From: RGIG7450 sp045648785
Lineage (GTDB): Bacteria > Bacillota > Clostridia > RUG12999
DNA length: 64,000 bases
NCBI GenBank assembly: GCA_045648785.1
Contig: JAZROP010000003.1
Span: 26,213-90,212, forward strand
Direction: 5' to 3'
Shown: piece after piece, positions 43,777 to 52,556 of the stretch
Position numbering within the stretch: position 1 is the stretch's first letter
Layout of the letters: each line of letters begins with the position of its first letter
Notes under the pieces: model-generated
What the model was told of the DNA's origin: nothing
The model's database searches: none
The model's input: only the letters and a program-made list of their open reading frames with translations
Program-made: the position numbers and the translations under genes

Positions 43777-45006
43777 TTAGTTTGTGAGTATGGAGTAAAC
43801 TCTGTATAGCCCACCACGGATGGGAGCATCTGCATAAATTGTGCAGGGAATATCAACTCCAAGAGTGGAGGTTTCGATTTCGGTTGTGCGTACATAGGCA
43901 CGCATATATTTCGAAGTGTAAAAGTTTTTAAAGGTTCCATCCTCACCCGCAAGTGTCAGTTTCCCCGATGTACTGTCATACAGCCAGAGAGTACCGCTGA
44001 AATTCTTGGGTGTGGGACGGTATTCCTCTTTTATTTCATAATCCATAACTCTTATGAAAAGTACAGTGTTGTCTTTATAATAAATCTTAACATTGTCACC
44101 GTTTCTGAGCACTCCCGAAATATCAGGCTGACCTTTGCCGAAAACAACAGTTTCTCCTGAAATGTCGGCAAACGGAGAAGCAATGTTTTTTCCGGTTGAC
44201 CGGATAGTGAAAGACTGACCGGAGGCGTAACATGTTATACTGCGTGTATAATCGTCACCGGAAATTTTAATATTTATACCGGTTACTTTCCCGGCAGCGG
44301 AACGCATTTTGAGTTTTGCCAGAATATATGTTTCAAATTTTTCTAGCAAAAGACAGATATCATCTCTTGAAATATATCTGTATGGCGCAAAATAGTTCAC
44401 ATCTGCGGCAGAGAAAAAGCCGTATTTGTAAAGGGATGCATAGTAGGGGGCATATGCCGGGTCAATGTATGTATTTGCCGGAAGGCCAGTGTTAACTATA
44501 AAAACCTTGTGGGCGATTGTGAGCCATTTTATGAGGTTCTGCGCAGATACATTCGCATCTCTTGCAAGTGGAGATTCGGAATTTTTGTAGGCGTCTTCAA
44601 ATTCAGCGCGGTTTATAAGTCCCTCTTTTAAAGCATAAAGGTAATATCCGTCCGCCCAGGATAAGTCGTCAAATTTTCCAAGACCGGCAAGATTTCTTTC
44701 TGATTGGTTATAGGCAAGCGCATTAGCATCCTTCTCTTTGCCGATTGTGCGGAAAACAAGCCTGAGAGCGAGAGCATTGGAAAGCTTCTCGTCCGGTAAA
44801 AACCTGTTTGCAGTTGAATGATACATTAGTCCGAGTGCAACAAAATTTTCCGCCTGAGCAGGGTTGTGGATTGTGTCCAAATCTGAAAAAGATGTGAGGG
44901 ATATAATATCCTCTGCACTGCCGTCAGGAGTAAGCAGAATTCCCTCTGCCGCTACCGTCAGGGAAAATGTAAATATTAAAATTAGCAGAAGAAAAGTGCG
45001 TTTTAT
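43777..45006 (-). CDS. Secreted protein with degenerate SLH-like repeats
   Basis: About 409 residues. A signal peptide (KRTFLLLILIFTFSLTVAAEG) is followed by up to three degenerate SLH-like segments (SFSDLDTIHNPAQAENFVALGLM...FLPDEKLSNALALRLVFRTIG; FDDLSWADGYYLYALKEGLI; the YYASLYKYGFF...ISRDDICLLLEKF stretch), then a beta-rich C-terminal region of unknown type. SLH modules anchor proteins to secondary wall polymers; these are poorly conserved. The start is unusual: the best SD, AAGGTGGTGA, is 5 nt upstream of an ATA codon at 45006, while the nearest standard codons (GTG at 45018 and 45015) lie inside the SD. Alternative end is 45018. Confidence 0.7.
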   Translation of the reverse strand: MKRTFLLLILIFTFSLTVAAEGILLTPDGSAEDIISLTSFSDLDTIHNPAQAENFVALGLMYHSTANRFLPDEKLSNALALRLVFRTIGKEKDANALAYNQSERNLAGLGKFDDLSWADGYYLYALKEGLINRAEFEDAYKNSESPLARDANVSAQNLIKWLTIAHKVFIVNTGLPANTYIDPAYAPYYASLYKYGFFSAADVNYFAPYRYISRDDICLLLEKFETYILAKLKMRSAAGKVTGINIKISGDDYTRSITCYASGQSFTIRSTGKNIASPFADISGETVVFGKGQPDISGVLRNGDNVKIYYKDNTVLFIRVMDYEIKEEYRPTPKNFSGTLWLYDSTSGKLTLAGEDGTFKNFYTSKYMRAYVRTTEIETSTLGVDIPCTIYADAPIRGGLYRVYSILTN

Positions 45007-45036
45007 CGGACTCACCACCTTATTGGAATTATATTT

Positions 45037-46728
45037 TTACATTTTTTCGGGTGCGGAAACACCAAGCACCGACAGAGCAAGAGAAAGTGTATTTTTAACA
45101 GTGACCGTAAGCTTAAGTCTTGCCTGCATAAGAGCCCTGTCGTCTATGCGGACATGACATGCATTGTAGAATGTATGGAATGCCGAAGCAAGCTCGCAGG
45201 TATAACGGGTAAGACCTGTAGGGTCAAAATGCTCTGCTGCCAGGCGAATTTCTTCCGGATAAGCAGCCAGAACTTCCATAAGATTTTTTTCTTCGTCTGC
45301 AGTAAGCAGGGAAAGGTCTGTTTTATCACAGGGCAGGGGGGTTACACCTTCATCCTCAAGTCTGCGGAGTATGCTGCAGATTCGTGCGTGGGCATATTGA
45401 ACATAAAATACCGGGTTGTCGCTTGACTGTTCAGCAGCAAGGTCAAGGTCGAAGTCAAAATGACTGTCTGCTGCACGAAGATTAAAGAAAAATCTTGTAG
45501 CGTCAAGCCCGATATCATCTATCAGGTCGGAAAGGGTAATCATTTCGCCTGTGCGTTTTGACATTTTAACGGGTTTACCCTCTTTTACAAGGCGAACAAG
45601 TTGCATAAGTATAACATCAAGCTTGTCCGGCTCAACGCCGATTGATGCCATTGCAGCTTTCATACGGGCTACATGACCGTGATGGTCAGCACCCCAGATA
45701 TTTATTACCTTATCAAAACCGCGTACAAGGAATTTGTTGCGGTGATATGCAATGTCAACAGCGAAATATGTGGGGAAACCGTTTTCACGGATTAAAACAT
45801 CATCCTTATCAAGACCAAAATCGGTTGATTTAAGCCAGAGAGCACCATCCTTTTCATATGTGTGACCGCTCTTTTTCATAAGCTCAATAGTTTCTTCAAC
45901 ATCACCGTTTTCATAAAGAGAGGTTTCTTTAAACCATACATCATAATTAATTCCGTAGTTTTCAAGACCAGTTTTAAGACCTGCAATGTTTTTCTTCAAG
46001 GCATAGGCGGCAAACACCTCACGGCGTTCTTCGGAGGGAACATCAACATAGCTTTCGGAATGTTCCGCAATAAAGTTTTTCATATGAGTAATAATATCAT
46101 TGCCGTGGTAACCATCTTCGGGGAATTCCACTGCGTCCTCGCCAAGCATGATTTGCAGATATCTGGCTTCAAGTGATTTTTTAAGTTTATCAATCTGTGC
46201 ACCGGCGTCATTGAGATAGAATTCCCTTGTAACATCATATCCGCACAGGTCAAGCACAGCAGCAAGGCTGTCACCTAAAGCTCCGCCTCTTGCGTTACCC
46301 ATATGCATAGGACCGGTGGGGTTTGCACTTACAAATTCCACCATAACTTTTTTGCCACCGCCAATATCCTGCTTGCCATAATCGTCACCCATTTCCTCGG
46401 CAAGCTTTATTGCATCATAAAGATAATCTTTTTTCAGTGTAAAATTAATAAATCCCGGGCCGGCAGTTTCAGCTTTTTCAATATATGTGCCATCGAAGTT
46501 CATGCGGGATATAAGCTCGGTGGCAATCATAGCCGGGGCCATCTTTGCAGGACGGGCGAGCATCATTGCTGCGTTCACTGCAAAATCGCCATGAGCTTTT
46601 TCACGGGGCTTTTCAACCACAAAATCGGGGCAGTCAGCCTCAACGCCTTTGTCGGCGAGAAAACCTGAAACCGCATCAGTAACGGTGGTTTTTATCTGTT
46701 TTGTTATTTCTGCTATTACATTGTTCAT
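45037..46728 (-). CDS. argS: Arginyl-tRNA synthetase
   Basis: 563-residue class I synthetase. The HIGH-type motif is in ANPTGPMHMGNARGG, and the KMSKS-type motif is KMSKRTGEMITLSDL. The N-terminal Add-1 domain (about 1-110) and C-terminal DALR anticodon domain (about 450-563, QYAHARICSILRRL) are present. It charges tRNA-Arg. It is 21 bp after the DUF1934 gene, the frequent ywiB-argS arrangement of Firmicutes. Confidence 0.97.
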   Translation of the reverse strand: MNNVIAEITKQIKTTVTDAVSGFLADKGVEADCPDFVVEKPREKAHGDFAVNAAMMLARPAKMAPAMIATELISRMNFDGTYIEKAETAGPGFINFTLKKDYLYDAIKLAEEMGDDYGKQDIGGGKKVMVEFVSANPTGPMHMGNARGGALGDSLAAVLDLCGYDVTREFYLNDAGAQIDKLKKSLEARYLQIMLGEDAVEFPEDGYHGNDIITHMKNFIAEHSESYVDVPSEERREVFAAYALKKNIAGLKTGLENYGINYDVWFKETSLYENGDVEETIELMKKSGHTYEKDGALWLKSTDFGLDKDDVLIRENGFPTYFAVDIAYHRNKFLVRGFDKVINIWGADHHGHVARMKAAMASIGVEPDKLDVILMQLVRLVKEGKPVKMSKRTGEMITLSDLIDDIGLDATRFFFNLRAADSHFDFDLDLAAEQSSDNPVFYVQYAHARICSILRRLEDEGVTPLPCDKTDLSLLTADEEKNLMEVLAAYPEEIRLAAEHFDPTGLTRYTCELASAFHTFYNACHVRIDDRALMQARLKLTVTVKNTLSLALSVLGVSAPEKM

Positions 46729-46749
46729 TTGCTTAAATCCTTTCGCTGT

Positions 46750-47160
46750 CTAATTATATTTAAGAGTAAATTTGTTTTCGGTGATTTCTCCGGCAAAATC
46801 AAGACTGTATTTCATGAAAATATCGCCGTTATTCTGGTCGGCACTAATTCTCATTTCGCTTACTTTAAGGCCGAGAGGCAAACTGCCGTATGGGGTGTTG
46901 TAACTGCTCTGATATGGAGTGTCTTTGCTAAACACCAGACGCGACTCAACATTACCGCTTCGAATAAGCTCCAGCCGGTCTTTTTTGATTTTGATGATGG
47001 TTGTGGTTTTGCCGAATTCCTCGGGGTTTTCTTTGTAAGATATGTATAAAAGCCCGTTTCCATAAAAAAGTGTTCCGCGCGTTTTTAGGGAGATGTATCG
47101 GGACTCGTCATTTTTCGGGATACTTTCGGTATCCATTACAATTGTAACTTCTTTTTTCAT
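46750..47160 (-). CDS. DUF1934 (YwiB-like) beta-barrel protein
   Basis: 136-residue protein of the DUF1934 family, lipocalin-like calycin fold by family knowledge. Visible pattern: a series of short beta strands (RGTLFYGNGLLYISYKEN, TTTIIKIKKDRLELIRSG, SYNTPYGSLPLGLKVSEM). No catalytic residues known. It is sandwiched between murI and argS, as is typical for the family, but the functional reason for this conserved neighbourhood is not known. Confidence 0.85.
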   Translation of the reverse strand: MKKEVTIVMDTESIPKNDESRYISLKTRGTLFYGNGLLYISYKENPEEFGKTTTIIKIKKDRLELIRSGNVESRLVFSKDTPYQSSYNTPYGSLPLGLKVSEMRISADQNNGDIFMKYSLDFAGEITENKFTLKYN

Positions 47161-47170
47161 AGTAATTTTA

Positions 47171-47983
47171 TTACTCCGAATATTTTTCTATATCAACAGT
47201 ATGGACCCTGCCTTTTATTTCTCTACCCAGGAACATACCACCCAAATTTTCAAAGTTATCCACCTTATCACTTACATAAAAACTGTATCCACCTGACTTT
47301 TCGCCAGAAAGCATGTCATTGGCGGTTAAATAATCTTTAAGGTGAGCGGCGGTTTCGAAACCGGGGTCAATAAGAGCTGTTTTTTCTCCCATTATATCAC
47401 CGATAAGCGGTTTTATCAATGGATAATGTGTACATCCCAGGATAAGTGTGTCAGCAGAGGAAGATTTTATCTCGGAAAGATATTCCTCCGCAATCATTTT
47501 TGTTGCAGGATGATCTAAAAAACCATTTTCAACAAAGGGGACAAAGAGGGGACAAGCGGTCTGGACAACCATAGACTCGGGCAAAAGCTCTTTTATCTGT
47601 TTTGCATATTTGCCGGAAGAGATGGTTCCGCTTGTTCCGATTATGCCTATTTTGTTATTGACGGTAGACTTTAAAGCCGCACTGACTGCAGGTTCAACAA
47701 CACCCATAATTGGAATATCAAACCTTGATTTAAGATGCTCTATTGCAATTGAACTGACAGTTCCGCAGGCTATAACCACAGCCTTTATATCAAATGTTTT
47801 TAGAAAATTAACATCACTTACTGAATATTTTATTATTGTTTCGGGAGAACGCGAACCATAAGGAACTCTGCCTGTGTCACCGAAATATATTACATCTTCT
47901 CCGGGGAGTAGATGCATTATTTCTTTGACGCATGTAAGACCGCCAAGCCCCGAATCAAAAACACCGATTGCTCTGTTATCCAA
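47171..47983 (-). CDS. murI: Glutamate racemase
   Basis: 270 residues. It produces D-glutamate for peptidoglycan. The two catalytic cysteines are visible in VVIACGTVS and ILGCTHYPLI, and the N-terminal FDSGLGGLTCVKEI and YFGDTGRVPYG motifs are intact. It is encoded 12 bp after rodA, so wall precursor synthesis and wall elongation are linked in one transcript with argS. Confidence 0.96.
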   Translation of the reverse strand: MDNRAIGVFDSGLGGLTCVKEIMHLLPGEDVIYFGDTGRVPYGSRSPETIIKYSVSDVNFLKTFDIKAVVIACGTVSSIAIEHLKSRFDIPIMGVVEPAVSAALKSTVNNKIGIIGTSGTISSGKYAKQIKELLPESMVVQTACPLFVPFVENGFLDHPATKMIAEEYLSEIKSSSADTLILGCTHYPLIKPLIGDIMGEKTALIDPGFETAAHLKDYLTANDMLSGEKSGGYSFYVSDKVDNFENLGGMFLGREIKGRVHTVDIEKYSE

Positions 47984-47995
47984 AAATCAACACCT

Positions 47996-49102
47996 CTAAA
48001 AATTAATCATTTTCTGGCGGGCGCTTACGCTAAGCACAAGTCCCATGGCAGTCATGCTTGTTACCATAGATGAACCACCATAACTTAAAAAGGGTAGCGG
48101 AATGCCGGTTACGGGCATTACGCCTATGCACATCCCAATGTTTTCAAACATCTGAAAAAGAAGCATTGCACCAAGACCAATACAAAGATATTTGCCATAG
48201 TCTGTACGGGCGTTCATGCCGGTTATAAAGCATTTGATTATTATGGTAAGAAGTATCGCGATTACGGCAAAACAGCCAATGAATCCCAGTTCTTCGCCGA
48301 TAACACCGAAAATAAAGTCTGTATGCTTTGCGGGTAAAAGCCCGAGCTGAGTTTGTGTGCCGGAGAAAAGACCGTTTCCGGAAAACTCTCCAGAGCCAAT
48401 TGCAATTTTGGATTGCATAACTTGATATCCTGCACCTGCAGGGTCACTTTCGGGACTGAGAAAAGATAATATTCTATCCTGCTGATAAGGTTTTAAAATA
48501 AAAAACCATGCAACTGGAGCGAAAACAGTAAACGCACCTGCGAATGAAAGCAGGATTTTATAGTTTATACCTGCGGCAAAAATCATGCAGATAAACATGA
48601 ATATATATACCATCGCAGTTCCGTAGTCTGGCTGCAAAAGAACAAGACCTATCAACACGCCGGCGTGAAGAAAAACCCCAAGAAGTGGCAAAGGGCGATT
48701 TATTGAATCGCCAAACGATTCAAGATGGCGTGCAAATGTAAGTGCAAATCCTATTTTAACAAATTCGGATGGTTGGATACCTATACCGGCAAATCTTATC
48801 CAGCCTTTTGTGCCCGCCTCTTCAGTACCGAAAAGGAGCACAAACAAAAGCAGGCATATACACAGAAAATACCATAAAACAGGTTTTTCCTTAAAACGCT
48901 CAAAGTCAAAGGAAAGCATGGTAAGCATAAGTACAAGCCCTATAATAAAAGCGCCCGACTGAACAATTATAAATTTCAGCCCACCGTCGTATGACTTTGT
49001 CGCACTTGCTATCATAACAATGCCAAACACCGACAGAATTACAGGAAGAATAAGCAGCATCCGATCGGCCGAAGATATAAGTTTTTTCAGGTTCTGGTAC
49101 AT
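47996..49102 (-). CDS. rodA: RodA/FtsW/SpoVE-family peptidoglycan glycosyltransferase
   Basis: 368-residue SEDS membrane protein with about ten hydrophobic segments and the family patterns GWIRFAGIGIQPSEFVKIG, LLPAKHTDFIFGVIGEELGF and the C-terminal GIPLPFLSYGGSSM. It polymerises glycan strands with a partner class B PBP. RodA rather than FtsW is suggested by the neighbours and the short N-terminus but not proven. RBS aaggagg. It heads the rodA-murI-DUF1934-argS run. Confidence 0.9.
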   Translation of the reverse strand: MYQNLKKLISSADRMLLILPVILSVFGIVMIASATKSYDGGLKFIIVQSGAFIIGLVLMLTMLSFDFERFKEKPVLWYFLCICLLLFVLLFGTEEAGTKGWIRFAGIGIQPSEFVKIGFALTFARHLESFGDSINRPLPLLGVFLHAGVLIGLVLLQPDYGTAMVYIFMFICMIFAAGINYKILLSFAGAFTVFAPVAWFFILKPYQQDRILSFLSPESDPAGAGYQVMQSKIAIGSGEFSGNGLFSGTQTQLGLLPAKHTDFIFGVIGEELGFIGCFAVIAILLTIIIKCFITGMNARTDYGKYLCIGLGAMLLFQMFENIGMCIGVMPVTGIPLPFLSYGGSSMVTSMTAMGLVLSVSARQKMINF

Positions 49103-49180
49103 GCGTTTTCCTCCTTAAATAATATTGTCAGTCAAGGGCAAATAATGCTATACGGACATAATTTTCCATACTATTTTATA

Positions 49181-49209
49181 AGTATAACATAAAGTTTGAA
49201 AAAAGTCAA
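49181..49209 (-). promoter_or_regulatory. Promoter for the rodA-murI-argS run
   Basis: On the minus strand TTGACT (49209-49204), 17 bp spacer, TATACT (49186-49181), about 80 bp before rodA and back to back with the DeoR promoter. Confidence 0.7.
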
Positions 49210-49227
49210 AAAATTATTGATTTTCTA

Positions 49228-49256
49228 TTGACAAAATTCAAAAATAGGCGTATGAT
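49228..49256 (+). promoter_or_regulatory. Promoter for the DeoR-dehydrogenase-complex operon
   Basis: TTGACA at 49228-49233, 17 bp spacer, TATGAT at 49251-49256. It explains why an ATG at 49261 is too close to the transcription start to be the translated start. Confidence 0.8.
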
Positions 49257-49273
49257 ATAAATGAACATTTTTT

Positions 49274-49288
49274 TGTTACATTTTAACA
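49274..49288 (+). promoter_or_regulatory. Candidate operator for the DeoR regulator
   Basis: TGTTA-CATTT-TAACA is a perfect 5 bp inverted repeat with a 5 bp centre, placed just downstream of the predicted transcription start. ACATTT recurs on both sides. Suggestive of an autoregulatory site; not proven. Confidence 0.35.
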
Positions 49289-49317
49289 TTTCTAAAAAGT
49301 TAAGGGAGCGCAGACAG

Positions 49318-50079
49318 ATGCAAAAAAGAATTGACGCTGTCAACGCTTACATTCAGAAAATGGACGAGGTTAAGCTGTCCGAACTTGAAAAGATGCTTCC
49401 CGAAGTATCGGCAATGACCTTAAGACGAGACCTTGAGCAGCTTGAAAGGATGGGAGAGATCATCCGTATAAGAGGCGGAGCAAGGTCCATAAAATCTCTT
49501 TCAAAACGGATGATAAAAGAGGAGATTTACTCAAGGCGTATGGAGGAAAATCCTGAAGGAAAGAAGCTTATCGGGCGTAAGGCGGCTGAACTTTTAACCG
49601 AAAATGAAAATATTTACATAGACTCGGGAACGACTGCGATGTGTCTGGCGGAAAGCGTGCCGGACATGAGTCTGTCAGTGCTGACGGGTGCGCCTAATGT
49701 CGCAATTGAGCTGATAAGGCGTAAAAAGATTGAAGTCACCATGATAGGGGGGCAGCTTTCCAGAGAAAACTTTTCGGTGTCCGGCGTGGTAAGTGTGGAC
49801 TTTGTGAAGAACACAAATATTAATACGGCATTCATCTCCACCAGCGGATATGCTTCAGGCAGCGGTTTTACTGCCGGCAGCTTAAATGAGTGTGAGGTGA
49901 AAAAAGCTGTTATCAGCAAGGCGAAAAAAGTGGTTTTGATGATGGATAATTCAAAGATTGACAAAACGCATATGTTCACCTTTGCCGAACTTGAAGATAT
50001 TGACATTATTGTGACAGATACCCCATTGCCTGTGCACATTGCAAAAGAAGCAAAGGCAAAAGGGATAAAAATAATTTAG
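49318..50079 (+). CDS. DeoR-family transcriptional regulator
   Basis: 253 residues. An N-terminal DeoR helix-turn-helix (about 1-58, LSELEKMLPEVSAMTLRRDLEQLE and the IIRIRGGA wing) is followed by the DeoRC sugar-phosphate-binding domain (about 75-230; YIDSGTTAMCLAESVP, TMIGGQLSRENFSVSG). DeoR proteins usually repress sugar catabolic operons and release DNA on binding a phosphosugar. Start ATG at 49318 follows aagggag and fits the promoter position; the ATG at 49261 lies at the transcription start. It is 15 bp ahead of the dehydrogenase genes it probably controls. Confidence 0.93.
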   Translation: MQKRIDAVNAYIQKMDEVKLSELEKMLPEVSAMTLRRDLEQLERMGEIIRIRGGARSIKSLSKRMIKEEIYSRRMEENPEGKKLIGRKAAELLTENENIYIDSGTTAMCLAESVPDMSLSVLTGAPNVAIELIRRKKIEVTMIGGQLSRENFSVSGVVSVDFVKNTNINTAFISTSGYASGSGFTAGSLNECEVKKAVISKAKKVVLMMDNSKIDKTHMFTFAELEDIDIIVTDTPLPVHIAKEAKAKGIKII

Positions 50080-50094
50080 AAGAAAGGGAAAAAC

Positions 50095-51363
50095 ATGAAA
50101 ACTACAGCAGTAAGAATTTACGGTGAAAAAGATTTAAGACTTGAAACCTTTGAACTTCCGCAGATTAAGGAAGATGAAATACTTGTTAAGATTATTTCTG
50201 ACAGTATTTGTATGTCTTCCTACAAAGCGGCAATTCAGGGAGGTAAACACAAAAGAGTTCCTGATGATGTTGCAGAAAATCCTGTAATTATCGGTCACGA
50301 GTTCTGCGGCGAAATTGTTGAAGTTGGTTCAAAATGGAAAGACGAATGGAAAGCAGGCGACAAATTCTCCATTCAGCCTGCTATTAACTATAAAGGAAGC
50401 CTGGATGCTCCCGGATATTCCTTTAAATATATCGGTGGAGATGCTACATATGCAATCGTTCCTTCCATGTTTATGGAAGAAAAATGTTTGCTTCACTATA
50501 ATAACGATGCGTTCTTCTTTGGTTCACTTTCCGAGCCTATGAGCTGTATCGTTGGCGGATACCACGCTAACTATCACACAACAGCAGGAAGCTATGTTCA
50601 CGATATGGGCATTGTCGAAGGTGGTAAATGTGCAATCCTTGCAGGCGTTGGTCCTATGGGCCTCGGTGCTATCGACTATGCTATTCACTGTGACAGAAAA
50701 CCTTCTCTTCTTGTTGTAACAGACATTGACGATGCAAGACTTGAAAGAGCTGCATCACTTCTTACAACCCAAGATGCAAAGAAAAACGGCGTTGAACTTA
50801 TATATGTAAACACAGCTAAACTTGACGACCCTGTTGCTTATCTTAAAGAGCTTGCAGGCGGCGACGGATTTGACGATGTGTTTGTTTATGCGCCTGTTAA
50901 ACCTGTTGTTGAGCAGGGCGATGCAATCCTTGGTAAAGATGGTTGCCTTAACTTCTTTGCAGGTCCTACAAATACACAGTTCAAAGCAGAATTTAATTTC
51001 TATAACGTTCACTATGCTTCAACACATATTGTTGGAACAAGCGGCGGTAACACAGATGATATGAACGAATCTATCGCTATGATGGAAAAAGGTCTTATTA
51101 ATCCTTCCGCTATGATTACTCACGTTGGCGGATTGAACAGCGTTATCGAAACAACACTTAACCTCCCGAACATTCCGGGCGGTAAAAAGCTTGTTTATAC
51201 TCATAAGGATATGCCCATGGTTGCAATAGCAGATTTTGCAGAGCTTGGCAAAACAGATAAGTTCTACGCTGACCTTGCTGCGATTATTGAAAAATCAAAC
51301 GGTCTGTGGTGCGCTGAGGCGGAAAAATATGTTCTTGCAAACGCGAAAGATATCGAGGTGTAA
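50095..51363 (+). CDS. Zinc-binding dehydrogenase, SorE (L-sorbose-1-phosphate reductase)-like
   Basis: 422-residue medium-chain dehydrogenase. The GroES-like N-terminal domain has a zinc ligand C39 (DSICMSSYKA) and H68-E69 (IIGHEFCGEI). The Rossmann domain has AGVGPMGLGAIDYA. The length and the inserted segment after the zinc site match the SorE/YggP group, where the prototype reduces L-sorbose 1-phosphate to glucitol 6-phosphate. The substrate here is not known. It is followed 3 bp later by an SDR related to sorbitol-6-phosphate dehydrogenase, so the two probably act in sequence on a polyol phosphate. Codon choice is of the highly expressed type. Confidence 0.85.
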   Translation: MKTTAVRIYGEKDLRLETFELPQIKEDEILVKIISDSICMSSYKAAIQGGKHKRVPDDVAENPVIIGHEFCGEIVEVGSKWKDEWKAGDKFSIQPAINYKGSLDAPGYSFKYIGGDATYAIVPSMFMEEKCLLHYNNDAFFFGSLSEPMSCIVGGYHANYHTTAGSYVHDMGIVEGGKCAILAGVGPMGLGAIDYAIHCDRKPSLLVVTDIDDARLERAASLLTTQDAKKNGVELIYVNTAKLDDPVAYLKELAGGDGFDDVFVYAPVKPVVEQGDAILGKDGCLNFFAGPTNTQFKAEFNFYNVHYASTHIVGTSGGNTDDMNESIAMMEKGLINPSAMITHVGGLNSVIETTLNLPNIPGGKKLVYTHKDMPMVAIADFAELGKTDKFYADLAAIIEKSNGLWCAEAEKYVLANAKDIEV

Positions 51364-51366
51364 TTA

Positions 51367-52527
51367 ATGAATTTCTACGAAGGTTTTGATAAAGAAAGAG
51401 CAGCTCAGCTTGCTCCTGCAATCAGAATGCTGCTTGGCGAAGAAGGCTTTAGCGTTAAAACAGTTGCAACCGAAAAAAATTACGACTTAAGCGGTATAAA
51501 AGCTGTAACAGTAGAATATGCTGAAAATCTTGACGAGCAGTATGCTGCTATTGAAAAGGCGATTAAAGAATTTGACGGCAAGCCGGAATATGTAGCGGTT
51601 GAAGGTTTTGCAGTATTTGCAGCCGGCAGAACAAAAGCAGCAGCAGACGCAGCAGCAGATAAGCTTCTTGGTGGCAAGGGTGAATTTACTCCTTGTAATT
51701 GCTACAGAAGAATTGCAGACAAAATTATTATTGTAACAGGCAGTGCTCAGGGCTTCGGCCAGGGTATTGCAGAAGCACTTTTAGATAACGGTGCAGCGGT
51801 TGTAATTGCTGACTTAAACTTTGAGCTTGCAGAAGCAAACTGCAAAAAGCTTGCTGAAAAATATGGTTCAAACGTAATGCCCGCTAAGGTTGACGTTACA
51901 AGCGAAGAGTCCACAAAAGAGCTTGTAATTGACACAGTACTCGAATTTGGCGGTCTTGACGTATACGTTAACAATGCCGGTATTGCAAAAGCAGGAAACC
52001 TCGAGGAAATGACACTTCAGACACTTGAGTTTACAAACAAAGTAAACTACAACGCTTACTTCCTCGGTGCAAAATATGCAAGCCGAACAATGAAAATTCA
52101 GCACAGATTTAACAAAAATTACTACACTGACATTGTTCAGGTTAACTCCAAGTCCGGTCTTGAAGGAAGTAACAAAAACTTTGCTTATGCAGGCAGCAAA
52201 TTCGGCGGCATCGGTCTAACACAGAGCTTTGCGCTTGAACTTGTTGAATTTAACATAAAAGTTAACTCAGTTTGCCCGGGCAACTTCTTTGAAGGTCCGC
52301 TCTGGTCGGATCCTGAAAAAGGTCTGTTTGTTCAGTACCTTAATGCAGGTAAAATCCCCGGTGCAAAAACTATTGAAGATGTTAAAAAGGCTTACGAAGC
52401 TAAAGTTCCCATGAACAGAGGCTGCTGGCCTTCAGATGTGGCAAAGGCTATTATGTACTGCATGGAGCAGGCGTATGAAACAGGCCAGGCTATTCCGGTT
52501 ACCGGTGGCCAGGTTATGCTTAAATAA
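51367..52527 (+). CDS. SDR dehydrogenase, sorbitol-6-phosphate dehydrogenase-like, with N-terminal extension
   Basis: 386 residues. Residues about 118-386 are a classical SDR: GSAQGFGQG (125-133), VNNAG, active-site S and YxxxK (VQVNSKSG...YAGSKFGG), and a C-terminal VTGGQ, close to SrlD-type sorbitol-6-phosphate dehydrogenases. Residues 1-115 are an extra domain whose last part (YVAVEGFAVFAAGRTKAAADAAADKL) resembles the linker before the SDR domain in bifunctional aldolase-SDR proteins; the aldolase active site itself is absent. It probably oxidises a polyol phosphate with NAD. It is tightly packed between the SorE-like gene and the E2 gene. Confidence 0.85.
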   Translation: MNFYEGFDKERAAQLAPAIRMLLGEEGFSVKTVATEKNYDLSGIKAVTVEYAENLDEQYAAIEKAIKEFDGKPEYVAVEGFAVFAAGRTKAAADAAADKLLGGKGEFTPCNCYRRIADKIIIVTGSAQGFGQGIAEALLDNGAAVVIADLNFELAEANCKKLAEKYGSNVMPAKVDVTSEESTKELVIDTVLEFGGLDVYVNNAGIAKAGNLEEMTLQTLEFTNKVNYNAYFLGAKYASRTMKIQHRFNKNYYTDIVQVNSKSGLEGSNKNFAYAGSKFGGIGLTQSFALELVEFNIKVNSVCPGNFFEGPLWSDPEKGLFVQYLNAGKIPGAKTIEDVKKAYEAKVPMNRGCWPSDVAKAIMYCMEQAYETGQAIPVTGGQVMLK

Positions 52528-52556
52528 TGTATATAAAGTAAAAGGAGGATATATCC

